NCBI GenBank assembly: GCA_016179875.1
Contig: JACPCH010000028.1
Span: 1 to 34,253, forward strand
DNA from: Candidatus Rokuibacteriota bacterium
GTDB taxonomy: Bacteria; Methylomirabilota; Methylomirabilia; Rokubacteriales; CSP1-6
DNA length: 34,253 bases
Reading direction: 5' to 3'
The number at the start of each line of letters is the position of its first letter. The first letter of the stretch is position 1. Below are positions 24,128-32,293 of this stretch, piece after piece. A program made the translations under genes and the position numbers. The notes beneath the pieces were generated by a model, which was not told the DNA's origin, did no database searches, and worked only from the letters and a program-made list of their open reading frames with translations.

Positions 24128-24886
24128 TCACAGGCCGGCGAGAATCCCGCCGTCCACCGGCAGCGCGACGCCCGTGACCCAGCGCGCCTCGTCGCTCGCG
24201 AGGTAGACCGCCGCCCACGCCACATCGTCGGGCCGGCCGAGGCCCAGCGGGTGCTTCGCGACCAGCGCGTCCCAGGCGCCGGTGAGCTTGAGCGACGCGA
24301 GGTAGTCCCGGTTGAGGTCGGTCTCGACGTAGGCCGGGCAGACGGCGTTCACCCGCACGCCCTCCCACGCGTAGTCGAGGGCCATCGTCTTGGTGAGGTT
24401 GACGACGGCGGCCTTGGCGGCGGCGTACGCCGTGAGGCCGGGGCTGCCCTTGAGCCCCGCGGCCGAGGCGATGTTCACGATCGTGCCTCGGGACGGGATC
24501 AGCTCGGGCAGCGCGGCCTTCGAGCAGCGGGCCACCGAGAGGAGGTTGCCCTCGAGCGCTCGCGTCCAGGCCGCGTCGTCGGTCTCGCCCGCGCGGGTGC
24601 GGGAGGCCATGACGCCGGCGTTGTTGACGAGGACGTCGAGCCGTCCCCAGGCGTCCACCACCGCGCGGACGATGCGCTCGGCGTCGGCCGCGCGCGTGAC
24701 GTCGCCGGCGACCGCCAGGGCGCGCCCGCCCGCCCGCGCGATCTCCGCGGTGACGGCGGCCAGGGGCGCCTCGCGACGGCCGCAGACCGCGACCGACGCG
24801 CCTTCCGCGGCGAAGCGGCGCGCGATCGCCAGGCCGATGCCCGTGCCGCCGCCGGTGACGAGCGCGAGTTTGTCTTTGAGCCGCAT
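24128..24886 (-). CDS. Short-chain dehydrogenase/reductase (SDR) family oxidoreductase
   Basis: A 252-residue classical SDR using NAD(P)(H) on a carbonyl or alcohol. TGGGTGIG (11-18) binds the cofactor; NNAG (88-91), N114, S141 (NIASAAG), Y154 and K158 (TAYAAAK) form the active-site tetrad. The C-terminal VTGVALPVDGGILAGL is standard. R37-R38 after the second strand (AVCGRREA) hints at NADP preference. It is the upstream gene of a pair with pirin. Substrate cannot be assigned. Confidence 0.94.
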   Translation of the reverse strand: MRLKDKLALVTGGGTGIGLAIARRFAAEGASVAVCGRREAPLAAVTAEIARAGGRALAVAGDVTRAADAERIVRAVVDAWGRLDVLVNNAGVMASRTRAGETDDAAWTRALEGNLLSVARCSKAALPELIPSRGTIVNIASAAGLKGSPGLTAYAAAKAAVVNLTKTMALDYAWEGVRVNAVCPAYVETDLNRDYLASLKLTGAWDALVAKHPLGLGRPDDVAWAAVYLASDEARWVTGVALPVDGGILAGL

Positions 24887-24945
24887 GCGTCGACATAGGC
24901 TACCCGATCGGGAGGGCCCCGTCAGGTCTTCCTCGGGAGGCTGGG

Positions 24946-25683
24946 CTAGGACCCGACGAGGGTCGCGGGCAGCGGCTGCTCCTGGGCCCGGCGCGTCCGA
25001 TGCCGGCCGCCGGCGAGAAGCGATCTCGCCGCGATGCTGGCGCAGCGCCAGTAGCCGAGCGGCCGGCTCACGACGCCGACCTGCCGCTTCCTGATGGCGT
25101 CCAGCACCGACTCGACGCTCGCCTCCGCCTCGATCACCGAGAAGGTCGTCCCGAACTGCTCCGCGAAGTGGCTGTCGGAGGTGCCGACGAGCGGGAGCCC
25201 CGCGGCCCGCGCGAGCCGCACCGCGGGCCGGTTGAAGTCCACCCGCGGCGTGTAGAAGTGGCTGAACTCGATCGCGTCGAACAGGTCGATCTCCTTCAGG
25301 AGTTGGTCGCGCAGGGAGAAGGAGGCCGGGAAGAACGGGTGCGGGGCGATGACGAGCCAGTCGGGCGTCCGGTAACGGCGCAGGTCGGCGAACGTCTGGA
25401 GGCGCGCGACCGACACGTCCGCGTTGTAGACGAGGACGTGGCGCCCCTCGATCGTCGCCTCCACGCCGGGGATCAGCACGATGCCCCGGTCCTGCGCGTA
25501 GTCGGCCAGCGCGGCGCTCCAGGTGAGCTCATCGTGGTTGGTGATGCTGAGCACGCGGAAGCCCTCGCGCGAGGCCCGGTCGATCAGCCCGCGGGCGTCA
25601 TGGGCGACGGCGGCTTCCGCCTCACGCGTGTGCAGGTGAAGATCGGCCTTGAGGGCTGCGCGAAGGCTGCCGAGCCTCGTCAT
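24946..25683 (-). CDS. PHP-domain metal-dependent phosphoesterase
   Basis: A 245-residue PHP (polymerase and histidinol phosphatase) domain protein, a trinuclear-metal phosphoesterase fold. Metal motifs are DLHLHT (H16, H18), ITNHDEL (H50, D51), GVEATIEGRHVLVYN (E75, H82), IAPHPFFP, IEFSHFYTPR and GTSDSHFAEQ near the C-terminal third, in canonical order. I took ATG 25683 (MTRLGSLRAALKADLHLHT), because PHP proteins begin close to their first motif; an in-frame ATG at 25791 would add 36 unrelated residues. Substrate unknown: relatives act on AMP-type or histidinol-phosphate substrates. It is divergent from the ArsR operon. Confidence 0.9.
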   Translation of the reverse strand: MTRLGSLRAALKADLHLHTREAEAAVAHDARGLIDRASREGFRVLSITNHDELTWSAALADYAQDRGIVLIPGVEATIEGRHVLVYNADVSVARLQTFADLRRYRTPDWLVIAPHPFFPASFSLRDQLLKEIDLFDAIEFSHFYTPRVDFNRPAVRLARAAGLPLVGTSDSHFAEQFGTTFSVIEAEASVESVLDAIRKRQVGVVSRPLGYWRCASIAARSLLAGGRHRTRRAQEQPLPATLVGS

Positions 25684-25845
25684 GACGTTTTCCGTAAAGC
25701 AAGGCCGATACCAGGTCCCGTGCGTTGCAAGTGGCTGCCCGGTCAGATCGCGCAACGCGTCAGGGTGGCCGCCGCAGCGAAAACGCGTCACCAGGCTGGT
25801 GAAGAGCGTACCAGCGCGACGCGACCGCGCACTTGACAGCGGGGT

Positions 25846-25863
25846 ATTATTTGCGCATTTAAT
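25846..25863. promoter_or_regulatory. Putative operator/promoter of the ArsR-DsrE-RND operon
   Basis: ATTATTTGCGCATTTAAT is an 18-bp imperfect palindrome (14 of 18 positions symmetric), 26 bases before the ATG at 25890. Size and AT-rich arms suit an ArsR-family dimer. TTGACA at 25833-25838 could be a -35 box, with ATTTAA at 25857-25862 as a weak -10 (spacing 18). The operator would then overlap the promoter and allow autorepression (inference). Confidence 0.5.
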
Positions 25864-25889
25864 GAAATAGGCGAATACAGGGAGAACCG

Positions 25890-26246
25890 ATGCAAGATAT
25901 CGACGATCAGGCCTACGTACTCCACGCGAGCGTCTGCCAGACGCTCGCGAATCCCACCCGGCTGAAGATCCTCAACGCCCTGCGCGACCAGGAGATCCCG
26001 GTGGCCGAGCTGGCGCGGCGGACGGGGACGAGCATGCCGAATCTCTCCCAGCATCTGGCCATCCTCCGCCAGCGGCGCGTGGTCCTGACGCGCCGCCAGG
26101 GCGTGACGATCCACTACCGCATCGCGAACCCGAAGATCCTGCAGGCCTTCGACATCATGCGCGAGGTGCTGTTCGAGCAGCTCTCCGAGGGGCGTCGGCT
26201 CGTCGCCGCGGTCAACCGCGCGCGGCGCGGCGGCGCCAGGAGATGA
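25890..26246 (+). CDS. ArsR-family winged-helix transcriptional regulator
   Basis: A 118-residue ArsR/SmtB-type repressor. The winged helix is clear: LANPTRLKILNALRDQEIPVAELARRTGTSMPNLSQHLAILRQRRVVLTRRQGVTIHYRI (about 19-78), with recognition helix SMPNLSQHLAIL. The only cysteine is C16 (HASVCQTLA). The metal-binding ELCVCDL motif of arsenic sensors and the paired Cys of sulfide sensors such as BigR/SqrR are absent, so sensing would need one Cys per subunit or a non-metal ligand. Good GGGAGAA ribosome site. It is the first gene of the operon, 4 bases ahead of the selenoprotein-like DsrE gene, so it most likely regulates the DsrE/RND genes behind it. Confidence 0.92.
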   Translation: MQDIDDQAYVLHASVCQTLANPTRLKILNALRDQEIPVAELARRTGTSMPNLSQHLAILRQRRVVLTRRQGVTIHYRIANPKILQAFDIMREVLFEQLSEGRRLVAAVNRARRGGARR

Positions 26247-26250
26247 GGCG

Positions 26251-26607
26251 ATGGAGAAGCGGCTGACCTTCGTCCTGACCGCGAGCCCGTACGCGGGGGA
26301 AACCGCGGGGACCGTCCTCAAGCTGGCCACGGCGGCTCTGGACGTCGGTCACCGGCCGGCGATCTTCGCCACCGCCGACGGCGCCTACGGATTCGTCAAG
26401 GGGCAGGCGCCGGCGGGCGTCTTCGACGTCGGCGCGGCGGCCCAGGCCTTCCTGGCGCGCGGCGGCGAGGTCCACCTCTGAGGCTCGTGCCTGCGATTCC
26501 GGGGAATCGCCGATGACGATCTTCTGAGCGGCGCGAGCGTCGGGAGCCTCTCGCGACTCATGGCGCTGCTCGAGGAGAGCCAGGTCGTGCTCACCTTCGG
26601 GCGATAG
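26251..26607 (+). CDS. DsrE-family protein with in-frame TGA, probable selenoprotein
   Basis: DsrE/TusD-type proteins are small sulfur (persulfide) carriers. The frame starts MEKRLTFVLTASPYAG at 26251, shows the family core TVLKLATAALDVGHRPAIFAT, and meets TGA at 26479-26481 right after GGEVHL. The same frame then continues without a break through GSCLRFRGIADDDLLSG and LMALLEESQVVLTFGR to TAG at 26605-26607. Total length is 118, normal for the family. Family members have C-G-x-C at this point, so TGA replaces the first Cys (residue 77), giving U-G-S-C. A hairpin 11 bases downstream fits a bacterial SECIS. Sec-containing DsrE-like proteins have been reported, to my memory. The next gene begins with its own AGGAG overlapping this TAG. 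A nonsense mutation is the alternative; I judge Sec much likelier. Confidence 0.8.
26493..26510 (+). promoter_or_regulatory. Putative bacterial SECIS hairpin
   Basis: Bases 26493-26499 (gcgattc) pair perfectly with 26504-26510 (gaatcgc) around the loop cggg (26500-26503). The loop begins 18 bases after the in-frame TGA, and its second base is G. Both facts meet the published bSECIS rules as I remember them (16-37 bases to the loop, G among the first two loop bases). Confidence 0.7.
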
Positions 26608-26616
26608 GAGCGCGTC

Positions 26617-26982
26617 ATGCCGCGCCTGCTCTGCCTCGTCGTCGAACAGGGACCCTACGGGAGCCTCAACCCGGCCGAGGCGATTCGCCACGCGGGCGGG
26701 GCGCTCGGCAAAGGCTGGGAGGTGGTGCTCGCCTTCCTGGGGAACAGCGTGTACACGGCGCTGCCCAGGCAGTCGCCGCCGACCGGCGAATGGCTCTCCC
26801 TCTCCGAAGCCCTGACGAAGCTCATCGCCGACGGGAAGGAACGGGTGCAGGTGCTCGCGGAGGCCGGCTCCCTCGATGCGTGTCGGATCTCGGCGAAGGA
26901 CATGGTTTCTGGAGTGCAGCGGGCCTCGGCCGGAGACATCGCGCGGGTGATCGCCGAATGCGATCGCGCGCTGCTCTTCTGA
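26617..26982 (+). CDS. DsrE/DsrF (TusC-like) family protein
   Basis: A 121-residue cytosolic protein of the DsrE/F superfold. It starts MPRLLCLVVEQGPYGSLNPAEAIRHAGGALGKGWEVVLAFLGNSVY, with the usual first strand, helix and second strand, followed by AEAGSLDACRISAKDM (C89 in the region that precedes the active-site loop) and the final strand DRALLF. It lies 9 bases after the DsrE selenoprotein stop with a good AGGAG, and probably forms the second subunit of a DsrEFH/TusBCD-like complex. C89 could be a persulfide carrier, but it is not in a clear C-x-x-C motif. Confidence 0.85.
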   Translation: MPRLLCLVVEQGPYGSLNPAEAIRHAGGALGKGWEVVLAFLGNSVYTALPRQSPPTGEWLSLSEALTKLIADGKERVQVLAEAGSLDACRISAKDMVSGVQRASAGDIARVIAECDRALLF

Positions 26983-27320
26983 GCAGATCCCTGGCCTCGA
27001 TTCTCCTCACCCTGATCAGCGCCCCCGAAACAGCCGGGGGCCGGCAGGCCCTGGCGCTGGCGGAGTCCCTTGCCGCCGAGGGCCATCGCCTCACGGTGTG
27101 CTGCCTCCAGGACGCCATCATCCTCGGCAGCAACCGCGCCCCGGGTGATGCGCGAGCCGTGCTCGACCGGCTCCTCGATCGCGGAGCCCGCTGCCTGGTC
27201 TTGCTCGACGATCTCGTCCTCCGCGGCCTCGTGGCGGGCGAGCGCGCAGTGACGGTCGATCGCGCCGGGATCGTCGCCGCGCTGACCGCCGACCACGACC
27301 GGGTCATCGGAGCCTTCTGA
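26958..27320 (+). CDS. Third DsrE-family protein
   Basis: From ATG 26958 the product is 120 residues, with a core (LASILLTLISAPETAGGRQALALAESLAAEGHRLTVCCLQDA) typical of the DsrE family, then DRLLDRGARCLVLLDDLVLRG (C79) and a C-terminal DHDRVIGAF. C48-C49 are adjacent in a strand. The start overlaps the previous gene by 25 bases; no ATG or GTG lies closer to the first strand, so a rarer start near 26992 is possible. It completes three consecutive DsrE-type genes, matching the three-subunit DsrEFH/TusBCD architecture, although this one is not a clear DsrH/TusB. It ends 1 base before the RND gene. Confidence 0.78.
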   Translation: MRSRAALLSRSLASILLTLISAPETAGGRQALALAESLAAEGHRLTVCCLQDAIILGSNRAPGDARAVLDRLLDRGARCLVLLDDLVLRGLVAGERAVTVDRAGIVAALTADHDRVIGAF

Positions 27321-27321
27321 C

Positions 27322-29559
27322 ATGCGGGCGGCTGCGGCGTGGGCTGCCGTCCGCCGGAGCACGGTCGAGTGGTCGGCGGATCACCCCTGGATCGTGATCG
27401 CCCTGACGCTCCTCCTGACGCTCGCCTTCGGCAGCCAGCTGCCCCGGATCAAGACCGACACCGACCCGAAGAACATGCTCCCGGTCACGTCCCCCGTCCG
27501 CCAGTACAACGACCAGGTCGAGGGCTGGTTCGGCCTGCACCCGGACGTCCTGGTGGTCGGCGTCTGGAGCCCCGACGGGATCTTCACGTCCGAGACGCTG
27601 GCGCGCGTCAACCGGCTCGCCGAGGCGGTGCTGCGCCTCCCCGGGGTGATCGCCCGGGACGTGGTGGCGCTGCCGACGGTCAACGACGTCACGGTCGTCG
27701 GGGGCACGCTCCAGGCGCGCCCGATCCTCGACGGCGTCCCGCGGGATGCCGGGGAGGCGGAGCGGCTCCGGCGCCAGGTCCTCGGCAACGCGCTCCTCGT
27801 CAACCGCCTGGTGTCGTCCGACGGGACCACCACCGCGCTGTACGTCCCCATCGAGAAGAGCGCGAACGGCAAGCTCATCGCCGCGGAGATCCGCCGGATC
27901 GCGGAGAAGGAGGCGGGACCCGAGCGCTACTACATCGCCGGCGACCCGGTGGCGCGCGACACGTTCGGCGCGGAGATGTTCCGCCAGATGGCGCTCTTCT
28001 CGCCGCTCGCCGGGATGCTGATGTGCGGGGTGCTCTTCCTGATGTTCCGGAGCTGGTGGCTGGTGGCGGCCAACATGCTGGTGGCGATGCTCGCCATCGT
28101 GTGGGCGATGGGGCTCTTCATCGGGCTGGGCATCCCCGTCCACATCATGGCCTCGATGAGCCCCGTCTTCCTCATGGCCATCTCCACCGACACGGTGCAC
28201 ATCTTCAACGAGTTCACGTTCCGGCGGCGCGAGGTGGGCGACCGGCGCCAGGCGATCCTCCAGACGATGGACGCGGTGGGCACCCCGGTCCTCTTCTCGG
28301 ATCTGACGACGATCGCCGGCTTCGCCTCGCTGGCGATCGGGCCGATCATCCCCGTGCGCGTCTTCGGCCTGCTGGTGGCCTTCGGCACCCTCGTGGTCCT
28401 CCTCATGAGCTTCACCCTGGTGCCCGCGCTCCTCGCGCTCACGCGCCAGGGGCGCTCGGCCGCCGCGCCACGGGAGCTGGAGCCGGCCTCGCGCTGGCTC
28501 GGGCGTGTCGGCGGGATCTGCGTCGGGTGGAAGACGACGGTGGCGCTGGTCGGCGTGGCCCTGGTCGCGGTGTCGGCCGTCGGCATCGCGAAGATCCGGA
28601 TCAACAACAACCTCATCGCCTGGTTCAAGCCGGGGAGCGAGATCCGCGTGGCCGACGCCCACCTGGGCCGGGCGCTCGGCGGCACGGCGACCCTCTACCT
28701 GGTGGCCGACGGCCGTCGGCCGGACACCGTGACGGAGCCGGCGTTCCTGCGCGCCCTCGAAGGGCTCCAGCGACGGATCGAGAAGGAGCCGGTCGTCGGC
28801 AAGACCGTCTCCGTGGCCGACGTGGTGAAGCGTGTCCATCGGGTGCTCAACGACGACGACCCCACGCGCGAGATCATTCCCGACTCGCGGGAGGCCGTCG
28901 GGCAGGCGCTGCTGCTCTTCAGCATGGGCGCCCGTCCGCGGGACCTCGCCAACCTCGTCGACAATCCCTATCAGAAGGCCAACGTCATGGTCCAGCTCAG
29001 GAGCTGGGACGCCGTGGACACGGAGGCGCTCCTGGCGGTGGTCCGGCGCCACCTGGCCGAGCGCCCGATTCCCGGGGCCGTACTGAAGCCGGCGGGGATC
29101 GCCTACTTCAACATGGTGTGGAACGACGAGGTCCTCATCGGGATGCTGGAGGGCTTCATCGCCTCCTGCGTCCTCGTCCTGTTCCTCCTGATCCTGTTCT
29201 TCCTGCCCTGGCTGGATCGCAGCCCCGACATGCCGATCTCGGTCCTGTCCACGCTGTCCCTGGGCATGGCCATCGACTTCGCCATCCATTTCGTGAGCCG
29301 GTTCCAGCAGCGTTATCGGGAGACGCGCGACCTCGAGGACGCGCTGATCTGGACCGCCGCGAGGCCGGGTCTCGGCATCGTGCGGAATGCCGTGCTCTTC
29401 GCCTCCGGGTTCGCCGTGATGCTCGCCGCCGCGCTCACGCCCTATATCACCGTGGGCGCGTTCATGATCGCCATCATGCTGCTCTCGGCGCTGGCCACGG
29501 TCGTCTACCTCCCCGCGGTCATCGCGCTCTTTCCCGGGCGGCTGACCCGGGGGCTGTAG
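27322..29559 (+). CDS. RND superfamily transporter (MMPL/HpnN type)
   Basis: A 745-residue inner-membrane protein with two RND repeats. TM1 about 23-40, a periplasmic domain about 41-225, a TM cluster about 226-372, TM7 about 405-423, a second periplasmic domain, and a last TM cluster about 615-740. PVFLMAISTDTVHIFNEFTFRRRE (D290) and LGMAIDFAIHFVSRFQQRY contain the Asp residues expected for proton relay. MMPL/HpnN-type pumps move lipids, hopanoids or hydrophobic compounds towards the outer envelope. It starts 1 base after the DsrE-type gene and is followed by a LolA-like and a barrel protein, which makes a complete inner-membrane, periplasm, outer-membrane chain. Cargo unknown. Confidence 0.93.
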   Translation: MRAAAAWAAVRRSTVEWSADHPWIVIALTLLLTLAFGSQLPRIKTDTDPKNMLPVTSPVRQYNDQVEGWFGLHPDVLVVGVWSPDGIFTSETLARVNRLAEAVLRLPGVIARDVVALPTVNDVTVVGGTLQARPILDGVPRDAGEAERLRRQVLGNALLVNRLVSSDGTTTALYVPIEKSANGKLIAAEIRRIAEKEAGPERYYIAGDPVARDTFGAEMFRQMALFSPLAGMLMCGVLFLMFRSWWLVAANMLVAMLAIVWAMGLFIGLGIPVHIMASMSPVFLMAISTDTVHIFNEFTFRRREVGDRRQAILQTMDAVGTPVLFSDLTTIAGFASLAIGPIIPVRVFGLLVAFGTLVVLLMSFTLVPALLALTRQGRSAAAPRELEPASRWLGRVGGICVGWKTTVALVGVALVAVSAVGIAKIRINNNLIAWFKPGSEIRVADAHLGRALGGTATLYLVADGRRPDTVTEPAFLRALEGLQRRIEKEPVVGKTVSVADVVKRVHRVLNDDDPTREIIPDSREAVGQALLLFSMGARPRDLANLVDNPYQKANVMVQLRSWDAVDTEALLAVVRRHLAERPIPGAVLKPAGIAYFNMVWNDEVLIGMLEGFIASCVLVLFLLILFFLPWLDRSPDMPISVLSTLSLGMAIDFAIHFVSRFQQRYRETRDLEDALIWTAARPGLGIVRNAVLFASGFAVMLAAALTPYITVGAFMIAIMLLSALATVVYLPAVIALFPGRLTRGL

Positions 29560-29570
29560 GAGAGGTGTCG

Positions 29571-30377
29571 ATGAAACGGATGCTGTGCGGCTGGATCGTG
29601 GGTCTGACGATGGTCGCGGGAGCCGCCACGGCGCCCGCCCAGGCGCCCGGGGGCGAGGAGATCATGCGGCGGTCCCATCTCGCCATGTATTACCCGGGTG
29701 AGGACATGCGGGCGCGGATCACGATGCGCCTGGTGTCCAGGGACGGCGGGGAGCGGGTCCGGGAGATGACGATGACCCGGCGCACCGTGAAGGCTGGCGG
29801 CGAGCAGCGGTACTTCATCTTCTTCCATCGTCCCCCCGACGTCCGCGATCTGGCCTTCCTCGTCTGGAAGTATCCCGGACGCGACGACGATCGCTGGCTC
29901 TACGTCCCGGCGCTCAAGCTGGTCCGCCGGATCGCGGCGAGCGACAAGCACACGAGCTTCGTCGGGTCCGACTTCAGCTACGAGGACGTCTCGGGGCGGG
30001 AGCCCGAGGACGACGCCCACAAGCTCCTGCGGGACGACACGGTGGTGGGGCGCGACGCGTGGGTCGTCGAGAGCGTCCCGAGGGAGTCGGGGAGCGCCGA
30101 CTTCAGCCGCAAGCTCTCGTGGATCGACAAGGCCACGGGGCTGCCGTTGAAGGAGGAGTACTACGATCGCCGCGGCGATCAGGTCCGCGTCTTCACGGCG
30201 GAGGAGCTGAAGGAGGTCCAGGGTTTCTGGACCGTCACCCGGCGCGTGATGAAGAACGTCCAGAGCGGTCATCGGAGCGAGGCCGTCCTGGCCGACGTCC
30301 GCTACAACCAGAAGCTGTCGCCCGACCTCTTCAGCGAGCGCGCGCTGCGGGCACCGCCGGTGGAGCTCACCCGGTGA
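29571..30377 (+). CDS. Outer-membrane lipoprotein-sorting (LolA-like) periplasmic protein
   Basis: A 268-residue exported protein with a signal peptide (MKRMLCGWIVGLTMVAGAA, cleavage near APAQA). It is of the LolA-like group that travels with RND/MMPL transporters. Landmarks: MRARITMRLVSRDGGERVREMTMTRR, RYFIFFHRPPDVRDLAFLVWKYPGRDDDRWLYVPALKLVRRIAASDKHTSFVGSDFSYEDV (about 84-143) and SWIDKATGLPLKEEYYDRRG. The S-F-x-G-S-D-F-x-Y-E-D motif is characteristic. Good AGGAGAGG ribosome site. The gene overlaps the downstream barrel gene by GTGA. It probably shuttles hydrophobic cargo from the RND pump across the periplasm. Confidence 0.92.
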   Translation: MKRMLCGWIVGLTMVAGAATAPAQAPGGEEIMRRSHLAMYYPGEDMRARITMRLVSRDGGERVREMTMTRRTVKAGGEQRYFIFFHRPPDVRDLAFLVWKYPGRDDDRWLYVPALKLVRRIAASDKHTSFVGSDFSYEDVSGREPEDDAHKLLRDDTVVGRDAWVVESVPRESGSADFSRKLSWIDKATGLPLKEEYYDRRGDQVRVFTAEELKEVQGFWTVTRRVMKNVQSGHRSEAVLADVRYNQKLSPDLFSERALRAPPVELTR

Positions 30378-31627
30378 AGCGCGGCCTCTTCGTCCTCGTG
30401 TCGTTCTTCGCCGTCGCGCGGGTATCGGCGGCAGCGGAGCTGCCCATTCACGGCTTCCTGCAGGCCGCGTCGGCCTACCGGCTCACCCGGCCCGCCGCTT
30501 GTCCTCGCCCCCAGCGGCTCGCCTGCGCCGAGGACTTCGTCCTCGGCGAGGGCCGGGCGCGACTCGAGCTCTCCCCACGCGGGGACCGGTGGTCGCTCAT
30601 GACGAAGGGCGAGCTGACCTGGGATGCCGTCGGGGGCGAGGTGGACGGGGAGCTCCGGGAGGGCTATCTCGACCTCAAGTTCCCCGCGCTCGACGTGCGC
30701 GCCGGGCGCCAGGTGATCACGTGGGGCGTCGGCGACCTGGTCTTCATCACGGACGTGTTTCCCAGGGACTGGGTGGCGTTCATCTCCGGCCTCCCGCTCG
30801 AGTACCTCAAGAAGGGCTCGGACGCCGTCAGCGCCACCGGCCACTGGGCCGGCACGTCGCTCCAGGTCGTCCTGATTCCTCGCTTCGAGGCCGATACGCT
30901 TCCGGCGGCCGGCGGGCGGCTCGCGTTTCACGATCCGATGGCCGCGATCGAGCGACGACGCACCGACGACCCGTCGCCCGCGCTCGAGCGGACGGAGGCG
31001 GGCCTCAGGCTCTTCGGGAACATCGGCGGATGGGACGCCTCGCTCTACGCCTATCGGGGATTCTTCCACTCGCCGGCGGGAGAGCCGGAGCCCGGCCCGC
31101 GGCTCCGGCTGTTCTTCCCGCCGCTCAGCGTCTACGGGGCCAGCGTCCAGGGCGCCGCGCTGGGCGGCGTGGTCAGCGTCGAAGCGGGCTACTACGACTC
31201 GCGATCGGATCGGTCTGGAGGAAACCCGGCCGTCGAGAACTCTTCCGGTCGGCTGCTCGCCGGCTATCAGCGCGAGCTCGTGCCCGACCTCACGGCGTCC
31301 GGGCAGTACTCCGTGCAGGTGATGCAGGACCACGACGCGTACATGAGCGCGCGGGGCCCCGGGATGGCGAAGCGCGCGGAGGCCCGTCACGTGCTCACGC
31401 TCAGGCTGACGCAACTGCTGCTGCATCAGACGCTCAGGCTCGGCCTCTTCGCGCTGGCCAGCCCCAACGAGGGCGACTGGTATGCGGGGCCCGAGGCGCG
31501 ATACCAGATCACCGACGCGTTCTCAGCGACGCTCGGCGTGAACGCGTTCGGCGGTCCCCGCCGCACCGAGTACGGCCAGTTCGAGGGCAACTCGAACGTC
31601 TACGCCGTCGCCCGCTATGCGTTCTGA
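30374..31627 (+). CDS. Outer-membrane beta-barrel protein of the RND/LolA operon
   Basis: A 417-residue exported protein. After the signal (VKRGLFVLVSFFAVARVSAAAEL) come alternating amphipathic strands, GFLQAASAYRL, RLELSPRGDRWSLMTKGELTWD, LDVRAGRQVITWGVGDLVFITDVFPRDW and many more. The chain ends in aromatic F (YAVARYAF), the usual outer-membrane insertion signal. It resembles the DUF1302-like/porin-type proteins found beside MMPL and LolA-like genes. Starts with GTG overlapping the previous stop by 4 bases. It is the likely outer-membrane exit of the transport chain (inference). The stop is immediately followed by the truncated methyltransferase frame. Confidence 0.88.
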   Translation: MKRGLFVLVSFFAVARVSAAAELPIHGFLQAASAYRLTRPAACPRPQRLACAEDFVLGEGRARLELSPRGDRWSLMTKGELTWDAVGGEVDGELREGYLDLKFPALDVRAGRQVITWGVGDLVFITDVFPRDWVAFISGLPLEYLKKGSDAVSATGHWAGTSLQVVLIPRFEADTLPAAGGRLAFHDPMAAIERRRTDDPSPALERTEAGLRLFGNIGGWDASLYAYRGFFHSPAGEPEPGPRLRLFFPPLSVYGASVQGAALGGVVSVEAGYYDSRSDRSGGNPAVENSSGRLLAGYQRELVPDLTASGQYSVQVMQDHDAYMSARGPGMAKRAEARHVLTLRLTQLLLHQTLRLGLFALASPNEGDWYAGPEARYQITDAFSATLGVNAFGGPRRTEYGQFEGNSNVYAVARYAF

Positions 31628-31675
31628 GCACGCCGGGACGGAGACCGGCTCGTCGATCGGCTCGAAAAGAACGCG

Positions 31676-32281
31676 GTGCTTGCGCTCGTCGGAGACCGGG
31701 CGGAAGGTGTTGCCCTCGACCTCTCATGCGGGACGGGCAACTACGCTCTGGCGCTCGCCGAACGGAGTTTCCGGGTCGTCGGGGTGGACGTGTCAGAACC
31801 CATGCTCCGCGTCGCCCGAGCGAAAAGCGCGCAGGCGAACCTCGACATCTCTTGGCTTCGGGCCGATGCGAGCGCGCTGCCGTTCCGCTCAGGCGCGTTC
31901 GACCTCACAACGATCGTCCTCGGGCTCGAGTTCACCGCGGAGCCCGGCCGGGTCGTCGGTGAAGCTCATCGCGTCCTCAAGCCCGAAGGCGACCTCGTCG
32001 TGGCGATCCTCAATCGAGGCGGGCTCTGGACCCTCTGGCGACGGCTCAAGCGCCTGGTCGTTCCTTCGGTCTGGCGCCGTGCGACCTTTTTTCGCCCCGA
32101 CGAGCTGCGCGACCTGCTGCGGGCGCGAGGCTTCGCGGCGCAGGGGTGGCGGAGGGCGGTACACTTTCTTCCTCTCTTCGCGCGAGACCGGGTGGGCTGG
32201 CTCGAGTGGTGGGAGGCGATCGGGACTCGATGGATGCCCGCCTCCGCGACCTTCGTGGCCGTGGCGGCGCGGCGTCTCTAG
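31676..32281 (+). CDS. Class I SAM-dependent methyltransferase, N-terminally truncated
   Basis: A 201-residue class I methyltransferase core. The SAM motif ALDLSCGTGNYAL comes near residue 14, followed by VVGVDVSEPMLRVAR (acidic D after strand 2), ADASALPFRSGAFDLTTIVLGLEF and VVGEAHRVLKPEGDLVVA. The C-terminus is complete (RWMPASATFVAVAARRL). Homologues normally have about 30-45 residues before this core (a YDxWF-type helix). Here the frame runs back only through GDRLVDRLEKNAVLALVG to the TGA of the barrel gene in the same frame. The N-terminus therefore seems to have been lost by a deletion up to the barrel stop. GTG 31676 could still initiate. Activity is doubtful. Confidence 0.68.
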   Translation: MLALVGDRAEGVALDLSCGTGNYALALAERSFRVVGVDVSEPMLRVARAKSAQANLDISWLRADASALPFRSGAFDLTTIVLGLEFTAEPGRVVGEAHRVLKPEGDLVVAILNRGGLWTLWRRLKRLVVPSVWRRATFFRPDELRDLLRARGFAAQGWRRAVHFLPLFARDRVGWLEWWEAIGTRWMPASATFVAVAARRL

Positions 32282-32293
32282 GAGGAACGGCCA

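Noticed and set aside
25833-25850. TTGACA and TATTAT as the -35/-10 pair before the ArsR gene
   Set aside because: Only 6 bases separate them, far too few for sigma-70; a weak ATTTAA 18 bases from TTGACA is more plausible.
31625-31675. TGA between the barrel protein and the methyltransferase as a read-through or Sec codon joining them
   Set aside because: The barrel ends in a normal terminal Phe and the two parts are unrelated; loss of the methyltransferase start explains the shared frame.
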